64,000 nucleotides of DNA from CAZMVY01 sp964653435 (GTDB lineage Bacteria > Planctomycetota > Phycisphaerae > UBA1845 > PWPN01). Below, one piece after another: positions 28,258-36,048 of the stretch. The notes under the pieces were generated by a model. It saw nothing but the letters and a program-made list of their open reading frames with translations, was not told the DNA's origin and searched no databases. Every line of letters begins with the position of its first letter. Position 1 is the first letter of the stretch. Location: NCBI GenBank assembly GCA_964653435.1, contig CAZZFA010000009.1:18151-82150 (forward strand), written 5' to 3'. The position numbers and the translations under genes were made by a program.

Positions 28258-28619
28258 ACCGTCACGGAGCTCCCTTGGCTGCCGGGCACATGGTCCCAGC
28301 TCTTCCTGCTGTTTTCGGCAAGGCCATGTCCGTATCAGCGACGCGGCGGCGGCCGCGTCGCCCTTTTCGAGTCCATCCGTTCGTGCACGGCCGGAGCCGG
28401 GGGCTTTCACCCCGCCGCTCCGTCGGCCGCCCGGGAGGGCCGAGAACGAACGAGACTCGCGACCCGAAACCGGCCCGGGCGCATGTAGGTATCGGCATGA
28501 TGGGGTTCTTACTTGGTTTTCCTTTCGGCGGGCGCGGGCCGGATAAGGCCTTGAAGCCGGCGGAAAAGCGCGTATCATGAAGCGAAGGAAACCCGCCGGC
28601 AGAAGCCGGATTGCCACGG
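28258..28619. other. 362-nt divergent gap between cpaE-like and top6B
   Basis: No gene. It contains the top6B promoter at 28551-28578; nothing else is recognised. Confidence 0.45.
28551..28578 (+). promoter_or_regulatory. Sigma-70-type promoter of top6BA
   Basis: TTGAAG (28551-28556), 16-nt spacer, TATCAT (28573-28578), about 40 nt before the top6B start. Confidence 0.55.
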
Positions 28620-30593
28620 ATGGTAGAGCCATTGATGTCGCACGCCAAACGATCGTCCCATAAGAAGGAGCCCGTTCAACTTACGCTGAGCTTTGCCCCC
28701 GCACGGGCGAAGGGCGGCACCCGGAGCGGCGGGCGTCCGGCGCCGGCGGCCGAGAGGCCCTCCGGAACGAGTCCGGCGCAAGACGCGTCGAAAGCCGGGT
28801 CGCAGCGGTCCGGGCGGTCACGGTCTGAACGTCGGCCCGCCACGGCCGAGAGCATGGCGCGGGAGCAGCGGGACATCTCGGTGGCGGAGTTCTTCGCGAA
28901 GAACCGTCACCTCCTCGGGTTCGACAACAAGCGAAAGGCACTGCTGATGTCCGTGAAGGAGGCGGTCGACAACTCGCTCGACGCCTGCGAGGAGGCCGGC
29001 TTCCTTCCCGATCTCGACGTGTCGGTGAAGCAGATCGACGAGGACCGGTTCCGGATCGCCGTAACCGATAACGGGCCGGGCATCGTCAAGGAACAGATCC
29101 CGAACATTTTCGGCAAGCTGCTCTACGGCTCGAAGTTTCATCGGCTCAAGATGGCCCGCGGACAGCAGGGGATCGGGATTTCGGCCGCGGGGATGTACGG
29201 GCTGCTGACGACGGGACAGAGCATCCGGATCACGTCGCGGACGGGCCCGAAAAAGAGCGCGCACTACTACGAGATCCAGATCGACACGAAGAAGAACGCG
29301 CCGCAGATCGTCAAGGAAGTGACGGCGGACGTGGAGTGGGAGCACGGAACGAGGGTCGAGATCGACCTGGTCGGTTCGTACAACAAGGGGCGGCAGTCGG
29401 TCGATGAGTACATCGAGCTGACGGCCATCGCCAATCCGCATGCCCGGATCGTATACCACCCCCCGGTGGGCGAGACGATCGAGTATCCCCGCGCGTCGGA
29501 GCAGCTTCCGCCGCAGACGGCCGAGGTGAAACCGCATCCCTACGGCGTCGAGCTCGGTGTGCTGATCAAGATGCTGCACGAGACGAAGTCGCACTGGCTC
29601 ATCGGGTTCCTGCAGAGCGAGTTCTGCCGCGTCGGGGCGAAGGTGGCGGAGGAGATCTGCGATCGGGCAAAGCTCAGCCCGCGAGCGCACCCGAAGCGGA
29701 TCGCGCGGCACGAGGCGGAGACGCTCTATAAGGCGATCCAGGAAACGAAGATCATGGCGCCGCCGACGAACTGCCTGGCGCCGATCGGGGCGGAGAACAT
29801 CCTGGCGGGGCTGCTGAAGGGGATCAAGGCGGAGTTTTACACGGCGTCGACGCGGGACCCGGCCGTGTACCGGGGGAATCCGTTCCAGATTGAGGTGGGG
29901 CTGGCATACGGGGGGGATCTCGGTCCGGGCGCCGACGAAGAGGACGCCGGCGGCGGCAACGGAAACGGCGGCGGGCGCAACGGCAACGGGGCCGGCACGC
30001 CGACGGCACGGGTCATCCGGATCGCGAACCGGGTGCCGCTGCTGTACCAGCAGTCGGCGTGCTGCATGTTCAAATCGGTGCTGGATACGGACTGGCGGCG
30101 GTACGGGATCCCGCAGCCGGGCGGGGCGCTGCCGCAGGCGCCGATGGTAATCATGGTTCACATGGCGAGCGTCTGGGTGCCGTTCACGTCGGAGTCGAAG
30201 GAGGCGATCGCCGACTACGATGAAATCCGCAAGGAAATCCGCCTGGCGGTACAGGATTGCGGGCGGAAACTGCAGGCGTACCTCAACCGGCGGAAGCGCC
30301 AGCGTTACGAGGGGCAGCGGCGGAACATCTTCGAGCGGTACATCGGCGAGGTAGTGAATGCGTGCGCGACGATCAAGCGGATCAACCGCGAGCAGCTCAC
30401 CCGCAATCTGCTCCTGATGGCACGAAAGATCACGGCGCGAGCGGACGAGCAGCTTGACGAGCACGGCAAGCGGATCGAGGCGGGCGGTAACGGAGACGGC
30501 GGCGAGTTTGGCGAGCACACGGTGGTAGTGGAGCGGCCGGGCGGGGTGGCGGCGGACGGGCTGTTTGAAGGGGCCGGGCCGAAGCGGGGCTGA
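28620..30593 (+). CDS. top6B: DNA topoisomerase VI subunit B
   Basis: 657 residues from the ATG at 28620 (28635 is an alternative). The ATPase half of a type IIB topoisomerase that passes DNA duplexes. GHKL motifs are clear: 'KEAVDNSLDACEEA' (Mg-binding Asn), 'DNGPGI', and 'GQQGIGISAAGMYG'. A transducer domain follows with 'NRVPLLYQQ'. Two additions stand out: an N-terminal basic, Pro/Gly-rich extension of about 85 residues containing 'QLTLSF', which resembles bacterial sliding-clamp motifs, and a Gly/Asn-rich linker of about 30 residues (29922-30007) between two conserved strands. It lies 96 nt upstream of top6A in the archaeal gene order. Topoisomerase VI is unusual in bacteria. Confidence 0.94.
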   Translation: MVEPLMSHAKRSSHKKEPVQLTLSFAPARAKGGTRSGGRPAPAAERPSGTSPAQDASKAGSQRSGRSRSERRPATAESMAREQRDISVAEFFAKNRHLLGFDNKRKALLMSVKEAVDNSLDACEEAGFLPDLDVSVKQIDEDRFRIAVTDNGPGIVKEQIPNIFGKLLYGSKFHRLKMARGQQGIGISAAGMYGLLTTGQSIRITSRTGPKKSAHYYEIQIDTKKNAPQIVKEVTADVEWEHGTRVEIDLVGSYNKGRQSVDEYIELTAIANPHARIVYHPPVGETIEYPRASEQLPPQTAEVKPHPYGVELGVLIKMLHETKSHWLIGFLQSEFCRVGAKVAEEICDRAKLSPRAHPKRIARHEAETLYKAIQETKIMAPPTNCLAPIGAENILAGLLKGIKAEFYTASTRDPAVYRGNPFQIEVGLAYGGDLGPGADEEDAGGGNGNGGGRNGNGAGTPTARVIRIANRVPLLYQQSACCMFKSVLDTDWRRYGIPQPGGALPQAPMVIMVHMASVWVPFTSESKEAIADYDEIRKEIRLAVQDCGRKLQAYLNRRKRQRYEGQRRNIFERYIGEVVNACATIKRINREQLTRNLLLMARKITARADEQLDEHGKRIEAGGNGDGGEFGEHTVVVERPGGVAADGLFEGAGPKRG

Positions 30594-30689
30594 GCGTCCG
30601 CCGGCGGGTTTTCGCCTTTTGAGGCGGTTGGGCCGCGAGCGGAAACGCATCGGGGCATCCGGGATCGACTCTATCGGGGGTTCTTGCAG

Positions 30690-31805
30690 ATGGCACAGAC
30701 CAGGGGCAGGCGTGACGGCAAGGCTACGGCCCGGAAGATCGAGGAGCTGGCCGAGAGCGTGGTGCAGTTCGCGAAGAAGCGGATGGATCCCTACGTGGAC
30801 ATTCCGTTGCGGACCCTGTCCAACGTCGAGTTCAACCCGAAGAAGCAGATCATTGAGATGAAGTCGGGGAAGCTTCGTCGGAACTTCTTCGACATGAAGA
30901 TGGCCAGGAGCTTCATGCAGACGCTCCTGATTGCTTCGGGCTGCAAGCAGCTTATCGACGAGGGCAAGACGAACAGCATCCGGGGTCTGTACTACATGAC
31001 GAAGCACTCGATCCCCGGCACGAACGAGAAGACGTTCGACGACCAGGACGAGTCCGACCCGATCATCGAGGATCTCGAGGTTGCCCTTCAGTCGCTCCGG
31101 GAGGAGCTGCACGTATTCGCCAGCACGCGGGGGGCGCTCGTGGGGCCGCTCGTCTTCCGCGACTCCGGCGATACGATCGACGCCTCGCGGATGGGCAGCG
31201 GCGGCTACGCGATCCCCTCGATCGTCGAGCCCGACGTGATCCAGTTCCGCAAGTGCGGCGCGAAATTCGTCCTGCACGTAGAAAAAGGTACGATCTGGAA
31301 TCGCTTCCGCGAGGACCGCTTCTGGGAGAAGCACAAGTGCATCCTCACCCACGGCGAGGGCCAGCCCGCCCGCGGCACGCGGCGGCTGCTGCACCGTTTC
31401 CGCAACGAGCTGAAACTTCCGATCTACGTCCTGCTCGATAACGACCCGTGGGGGTACTACATCTACAGCGTGATCAAGCAGGGGTCGATCAACCTGGCCT
31501 TTGAATCGCAGCGGATGGCGGTGCCGGATGCGAAGTTCATCGGGATTTCCAGCTTCGACTACGAACGGTGCGGCTTGAGCGACGACGTGAAGATCGACCT
31601 GAGCGAGACGGACATCAAGCGGGCCAAACAGATCCTCGAATACCCCTGGTTCGCGGGCAAGAAGCCGTGGGAAAAGGAGATCAGGAAGATGCTTCAGAAC
31701 GGCTTCAAGATGGAGGTTGAGGCGATGATCAACAAGCGCCTCACGTACCTCACGGAGGAGTACGTTCCGCAACGGCTTCGCGAGCCGAAGCTGTGGCTCG
31801 ATTGA
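30690..31805 (+). CDS. top6A: DNA topoisomerase VI subunit A (Spo11-like)
   Basis: 371 residues, archaeal length. The DNA-cutting subunit. The winged-helix (5Y-CAP) domain carries 'RGLYYMTK', where Tyr102 is the expected nucleophile. The Toprim domain has Glu198 ('HVEKGT') and the DxD pair Asp250/Asp252 ('LLDNDPWGYYIY'), which bind Mg. The C terminus is complete. The ATG at 30690 follows a G-rich site; a TTG six bases earlier is less likely. It is presumably co-transcribed with top6B. With both subunits intact, the heterotetramer should be active and could relax or decatenate DNA beside or in place of gyrase/topo IV, which are not in view. Confidence 0.95.
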   Translation: MAQTRGRRDGKATARKIEELAESVVQFAKKRMDPYVDIPLRTLSNVEFNPKKQIIEMKSGKLRRNFFDMKMARSFMQTLLIASGCKQLIDEGKTNSIRGLYYMTKHSIPGTNEKTFDDQDESDPIIEDLEVALQSLREELHVFASTRGALVGPLVFRDSGDTIDASRMGSGGYAIPSIVEPDVIQFRKCGAKFVLHVEKGTIWNRFREDRFWEKHKCILTHGEGQPARGTRRLLHRFRNELKLPIYVLLDNDPWGYYIYSVIKQGSINLAFESQRMAVPDAKFIGISSFDYERCGLSDDVKIDLSETDIKRAKQILEYPWFAGKKPWEKEIRKMLQNGFKMEVEAMINKRLTYLTEEYVPQRLREPKLWLD

Positions 31806-31891
31806 CGGGGTGGGGACGTTGCAGCGGCGCAGCGGAGCGGTGCGTTCTTCTTGTGGCCGGGGCCCGGAGGTGGCTTGTGGTGCGCCGACGC

Positions 31892-31897
31892 TATAAT
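31892..31897 (+). promoter_or_regulatory. Consensus -10 box (TATAAT) of the MEMO-family gene
   Basis: Perfect hexamer 60 nt before the preferred ATG; no clear -35. Confidence 0.45.
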
Positions 31898-31956
31898 GGC
31901 ACGGTGGACGGCGGCAGCCCGCCGGCGTGAATCCGCTTTTTCCAGCGAGGGCGCGT

Positions 31957-33195
31957 ATGGACAAGCCGGTACGGCCGAAACTGCGAGTGGTCGACATCGT
32001 TGCCACCGAGCATAAGGGCCGGCGTATCCTGGCTCTGCATGATCCCGCGGGGATTGCCCAGGGGATCATGATGGTGTCGGAGCCGGTGCTGTTTCTCCTT
32101 TCGCGGTTTGACGGCGAACACAGCCTCCTGGAGATCCAGGCGGAGTTCCTCAAGACGTTCGGGGAGACCGTCCGCCTGGAGCAGATCGAGGATCTCGTCA
32201 AACAACTGGAGGAAGGGCATTTTCTGGAGGGGCCGGGCTTCGATGCGTACCTGGCGAGTCTGGTGAAGGCGTTCCGGGCGGCGCCCACGCGCCAGACGCA
32301 GCCGGATGCGGGACTGGGGGTGGAACTGCATCAACTGCCGATCGCGCTGCGGGAGATCGTCAGCCAGGGCAACGCGGACGGCGTCGCCGGAACCGTGGTG
32401 GGGCTGGTGGCACCGCACCTGGATCTGCGGCGGGGGTGGGCGTGTTACGCGGATGCCTACAAGCTGCTGAGCCGGGCGAACCCGGCCAGGCGCTTTGTCA
32501 TCCTGGGAACGAACCACTTCGGGCGTTCTTCGTCGGTGACGGCGACGGGCAAGAGCTTCGAGACGCCGCTGGGCACGACGCCCGTCGACCAGGCGTTTCT
32601 GGAACGGCTCAGCCGCCGGTGCGGCACGGATCTCTGCGAGAATGAGTTCGACCACAAACGCGAGCACTCGGTGGAGATCCAGGTGCTGTTCCTGCAGTAC
32701 CTGCTCTACGGGCAGCCGTTTACCATTGTGCCGGTGCTCTGCCCGGACCCGTGTGGGCCGACGGGTACGCGGCCGTACGACGGGCGCGGCGTGGACCTCC
32801 AGCGTTTTGCGGAGGCATTGGGCGAGGAGCTCCGGGAGGATCCTGTGCCGACCTGTGTGATTGCAGGCGCCGACCTGTCCCACATCGGGCGACGATTCGG
32901 CGACAACCGGGATCTGGACGAGCCCTTCCTCCGGGAGGTGGAAGCTCACGACCGCCAGGTGCTCGGGTACGTACGGGCGAAAGAGGCGGAGGCGTTCCGT
33001 CAGGCCGTGGCGGCGGGAGAGAACCCCACGCATATCTGCAGCGCGGGCTGCCTCTTCACATTGCTGGTTGCGCTGTGCCGGGCGCACGATGCGGCGCGGC
33101 TTTCCGGCCGCCTGCTCCGGTATCATCAGGCGGTGGATGCCGAGGCGGATACAGGCGTGACGTGTGCGGCGATGGCGTTTACGGTGGAGACCTGA
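31957..33195 (+). CDS. MEMO-family protein (AmmeMemoRadiSam system protein B) with N-terminal PqqD-like domain
   Basis: 412 residues. The C-terminal 290 residues are a MEMO domain, related to extradiol dioxygenases: 'GLVAPHLDLRRG', 'ILGTNHFG', 'REHSVEIQ', 'IAGADLSHIG' and 'ICSAGC' hold the histidine, acidic and cysteine residues conserved in the family. The first 100 residues form a small winged-helix-like unit ('PVLFLLSRFDGEHSLLEIQAEF', 'EQIEDLVKQLEEGHFLEG'), resembling PqqD-type peptide-binding domains. In many genomes MEMO, AMMECR1 and a radical SAM enzyme occur together; the other two are not in this window. A GTG start 30 nt earlier is possible. Function remains unknown for the family. 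Confidence 0.85.
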   Translation: MDKPVRPKLRVVDIVATEHKGRRILALHDPAGIAQGIMMVSEPVLFLLSRFDGEHSLLEIQAEFLKTFGETVRLEQIEDLVKQLEEGHFLEGPGFDAYLASLVKAFRAAPTRQTQPDAGLGVELHQLPIALREIVSQGNADGVAGTVVGLVAPHLDLRRGWACYADAYKLLSRANPARRFVILGTNHFGRSSSVTATGKSFETPLGTTPVDQAFLERLSRRCGTDLCENEFDHKREHSVEIQVLFLQYLLYGQPFTIVPVLCPDPCGPTGTRPYDGRGVDLQRFAEALGEELREDPVPTCVIAGADLSHIGRRFGDNRDLDEPFLREVEAHDRQVLGYVRAKEAEAFRQAVAAGENPTHICSAGCLFTLLVALCRAHDAARLSGRLLRYHQAVDAEADTGVTCAAMAFTVET

Positions 33196-33329
33196 TCGCA
33201 AGGGAGCCGGGCGGGGACGGGTGGCGGATGTCCGTGCCCGTCCCTTGGCGGTCCCGGTTTCTCCTGGCGGCATGTCGGACATTGCGGTTTCCGTCGCGCG
33301 CGGGATGATTCTCTTTCTCCCGGAGTACG

Positions 33330-34409
33330 ATGTCCTTCGAGGAACTGGTTTCGGGCCGACGACGGGGTGCCGGGGCCGGGCTTCTTCGCGCGCTGTTGGC
33401 GACGGCATCGTATGGCTATGCGCTGGGCATCCGGTTGCGCAACCGCTGGTACGATATGGGGTGGCCGGTGCGACGCCTGTCCGTGCCGGTGATATCCGTA
33501 GGAAACATCACGGTGGGCGGGACGGGTAAGACGCCCATGGCGCTCTGGCTCTGCCGCTATCTGCTCGGGCGCGGACTCCGACCCGCCGTGGTGAGTCGGG
33601 GCTACAAGGCGACGCGGGGCGCAGCGCCGGACGAGGCGGCGATGCTGGCCCGAGGCTGTCCGGAGGCTGTGACGGTGGCGGACCCGGACCGTCGCCGGGG
33701 GGCCGTGAGGGCGGTCGACGCCTGCGGCGCGGACGTGGTGATTCTCGATGACGGATTCCAGCACCGGCGGCTGGGACGCGATCTGGACATCGTGCTGATT
33801 GACGCGACGTGCCCGTTCGGCTACGGCCGGCTGCTGCCGCGCGGACTCCTGCGCGAGCCGCCTTCGTCGCTGCGGCGGGCTGCACTGGTGGTGATCACGC
33901 GGGCGGATCAGATCTCCCCCGACGAACTCGCAGCACTGGCCCGGCGCGTCGGCGAGCTGTCCGGCGGCCGGCCGGTGGTGCGTGCGGCACACCGCGCGGC
34001 CGGGTTCGCGGACCTTTCCGGCGTGCCGGTCGAGGCGCCGCCCGTCTCGTGCCGCGTGTTCCTGTTCGCGGGGATCGCGCGGCCGGCGGCGTACGAGCGG
34101 ACGGTCCGCGATATGGGGTTCGCCCCGGTCGCGGCACGCTGGTATCCGGATCATCATGCCTACGGCCTGTGCGACATTGCGGAACTGGGCGAGCTGGCGC
34201 GGAACAGTCGGGCCGACGTGCTTCTCACGACGGAGAAGGACGCCGTGAAGCTGCCCAGGCTTGAAGGGCTGTGGCCGTGTCCTGTGCGGGCGCTGCGGAT
34301 CGATATCGATTTCCTCGAGGAGGACGGTAGAATCATGGCCGCAGCGGTGGATGGAGTCGTTCGTTCCGTCGAGGGGCGCCATGCCCGAGAAGAATCCCAC
34401 GCCGGTTGA
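33330..34409 (+). CDS. lpxK: Tetraacyldisaccharide 4'-kinase
   Basis: 359 residues. LpxK phosphorylates the 4' position of the lipid A disaccharide at the inner membrane, with ATP. The N-terminal amphipathic and hydrophobic part ('LLRALLATASYGYALGIRLRN') is followed by the P-loop 'VGNITVGGTGKTP' (about residue 57), 'VSRGYKA', 'ILDDGFQHRRL' and 'LLTTEKDAVKL', all LpxK signatures. A short CGGAG site precedes the ATG. Its presence implies a lipid A-containing outer membrane. The 3' end overlaps the next gene by 29 nt, so the two are probably translationally linked; other lpx genes are not nearby. Confidence 0.95.
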   Translation: MSFEELVSGRRRGAGAGLLRALLATASYGYALGIRLRNRWYDMGWPVRRLSVPVISVGNITVGGTGKTPMALWLCRYLLGRGLRPAVVSRGYKATRGAAPDEAAMLARGCPEAVTVADPDRRRGAVRAVDACGADVVILDDGFQHRRLGRDLDIVLIDATCPFGYGRLLPRGLLREPPSSLRRAALVVITRADQISPDELAALARRVGELSGGRPVVRAAHRAAGFADLSGVPVEAPPVSCRVFLFAGIARPAAYERTVRDMGFAPVAARWYPDHHAYGLCDIAELGELARNSRADVLLTTEKDAVKLPRLEGLWPCPVRALRIDIDFLEEDGRIMAAAVDGVVRSVEGRHAREESHAG

Positions 34410-35352
34410 TCTGAGGGGCCTGCGGCTGCGGTCCGTTCGCGAACGGCCGCACCTCGTGGAGGTTTCGCGGTTCGCGAAGCTTCCGGGCCGGGGGGCAAGC
34501 GCGGCCGAATGGATTGATTCGTTGCCGGGTTTTCTCGGGGCGGCGCGCCTGCGGGAGGCGGCGGGGGCGATTCTTGCCGCCAGGCAGGCCGGACGCGAGG
34601 TGGTGTTCGCGTTCGGGGCGCACGTGATCAAGGTCGGGTGCGGACCGGTGGTGATCGATCTGATCCGGCAGGGCGTGGTAACGGCGATCGCGTGCAACGG
34701 GGCGACGGCCATTCACGACGTTGAGGTGGCCATGGCGGGGGCGACAAGCGAGGACGTCGGCGAATCGATCCGCGACGGGAGCTTCGGGATGGTGCGGGAG
34801 ACGATGGCCTTCTTTGCCGAGGCAGCGCGGCGGGGCGCGTCGGGTGAGACGGGGCTGGGGCGCGCCGTGGGAGAGATGATCCTGGAGGGCGGGCTTCCCC
34901 ATGCCGGCCTCAGTGTGTTTGCGGCCGCCGCGCAGCATGGGATCCCGGCGAGCGTTCACGTGGCGATCGGCACGGACACGGTGCACATGGCAGCGGAGGC
35001 GGACGGCGCCCACATCGGACGGGCGTCGCTGACGGACTTCCGGCGATTGTGCAGCGTGGTGCAAGGGCTGGGGGCGGCAACGGCGGGCGGGGCGGGGGGC
35101 GTGTGGTGCAACATCGGCTCGGCCGTCGTGTTGCCGGAGGTGTTTCTCAAGGCCGTGGCGGTGGCGCGGAACCTCGGCGCCGATCTGGATGCGATGAACA
35201 CACTCAACATGGACATGATCCGGCATTACCGGCCCGGGCAGAACGTTCTGACGCGGCCGCTGGTGAAGGGCAGGGGGTTCGATCTCGCAGGGCATCACGA
35301 GATCATGTTGCCGTTGCTGCGGCAGGCGATCATCGAACGGCTGGGTGCGTGA
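34381..35352 (+). CDS. Conserved protein of unknown function, overlapping lpxK
   Basis: 323 residues, no signal peptide or TM segment. The sequence has Rossmann-like features: 'VVFAFGAHVIKVGCGPVVIDL', 'AIACNGATAIHDVEVAMAG', 'HVAIGTDTVHM' and 'GAGGVWCNIGSAVVLPEVFLKAV'. It recalls a family of conserved proteins, sometimes described as deoxyhypusine-synthase-like, found beside LPS genes in deltaproteobacteria such as Geobacter; this comes from memory and is not verified. The ATG at 34381 has GAGGGGC just upstream and lies inside lpxK, so coupling with lipid A synthesis is likely. A pseudopilin-like gene starts 6 nt after it. No reaction can be assigned. Confidence 0.7.
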   Translation: MPEKNPTPVDLRGLRLRSVRERPHLVEVSRFAKLPGRGASAAEWIDSLPGFLGAARLREAAGAILAARQAGREVVFAFGAHVIKVGCGPVVIDLIRQGVVTAIACNGATAIHDVEVAMAGATSEDVGESIRDGSFGMVRETMAFFAEAARRGASGETGLGRAVGEMILEGGLPHAGLSVFAAAAQHGIPASVHVAIGTDTVHMAAEADGAHIGRASLTDFRRLCSVVQGLGAATAGGAGGVWCNIGSAVVLPEVFLKAVAVARNLGADLDAMNTLNMDMIRHYRPGQNVLTRPLVKGRGFDLAGHHEIMLPLLRQAIIERLGA

Positions 35353-35358
35353 CGGGAG

Positions 35359-35904
35359 ATGGCGGGATCGCTTCCTGGGATTGCGGTTAGCGGGTCGAAC
35401 CGGCCGGCGCGGCGGCGGGCCATGACGGTTTTCGAAACGGCGATCCTGGCGGCGGTGATCGGGGTGGTGCTGTTCATCCTGGCGGGCGGCCTCGGAGCGA
35501 TGCGGCAGCAGGCGAAGCGGAATCTCTGCATCCGGCTGATGACGCAACTGGGCGAGGCGCTGGCCGCCTATCACCGGCAGACCGGTACATATCCCCCGGG
35601 TGCGCCGGATTTATCGGCCGGTCCGGCCATCACGGCAATCCAGGCCGTGGACGGCGCGGCCGCCGCCCTCAGCGCGTTGCCGGCCTCGCTGCATATTGGT
35701 GAAGACCCGGTAACAGGCTGCGTGGATCCCTGGGGGGAGGCGCTGCACTATCTGACGACGACCGCGCCCAGCCCTCGCGACCGCCAGGAAGTCTTCGCCA
35801 ACGGGGGGGTGCCCATCTTCGAGTCGGCCGGACGCGACCGCGATTTCGGGACCGATCGCACGTCGTCGTCGGCGGACAATATCCGGACCAACGATCTGCG
35901 GTAG
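35359..35904 (+). CDS. Type IV pilin-like/pseudopilin protein
   Basis: 181 residues. The N terminus fits a prepilin: a basic leader 'SGSNRPARRRA', then 'MTVFETAILAAVIGVVLF'. If cleavage occurs before this Met, Glu is at +5, as in type IV pilins and type II secretion pseudopilins, although Ala replaces the usual Gly at -1. A hydrophobic helix of about 20 residues follows, then a globular part with 'AYHRQTGTYPPGAPDL' and 'DPWGEALHYL', matching GspG-like pseudopilins common in planctomycetes. This argues for the 35359 start, since a start at 35422 would remove the leader. No secretion genes are adjacent; a CpaE-like ATPase is 7 kb away. Confidence 0.7.
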   Translation: MAGSLPGIAVSGSNRPARRRAMTVFETAILAAVIGVVLFILAGGLGAMRQQAKRNLCIRLMTQLGEALAAYHRQTGTYPPGAPDLSAGPAITAIQAVDGAAAALSALPASLHIGEDPVTGCVDPWGEALHYLTTTAPSPRDRQEVFANGGVPIFESAGRDRDFGTDRTSSSADNIRTNDLR

Positions 35905-36048
35905 GGTGCCGGCCGGCGCGTCTCACGCGTTTCCCATCGGCTCGGTGCTGACGCCGGTCGCTCAAACATCCGATACCGATACCGATGCGGAATGGGTCTG
36001 GCTTGCGACGCGGCATCGCGGCCGGTTCTGGACAGGGGATACGCAATC

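Noticed and set aside
30594..30625. Terminator between top6B and top6A
   Set aside because: A CCGCCGGCGG palindrome is followed by only four T and the two genes act as one complex; an intervening terminator is unlikely.
28818..32288. 1,156-codon open frame antisense to top6BA
   Set aside because: Both sense genes have complete catalytic motifs; the antisense peptide has none.
35971..35988. Three CCGATA/G repeats before glgP
   Set aside because: Very short and probably chance; no evidence for regulation.
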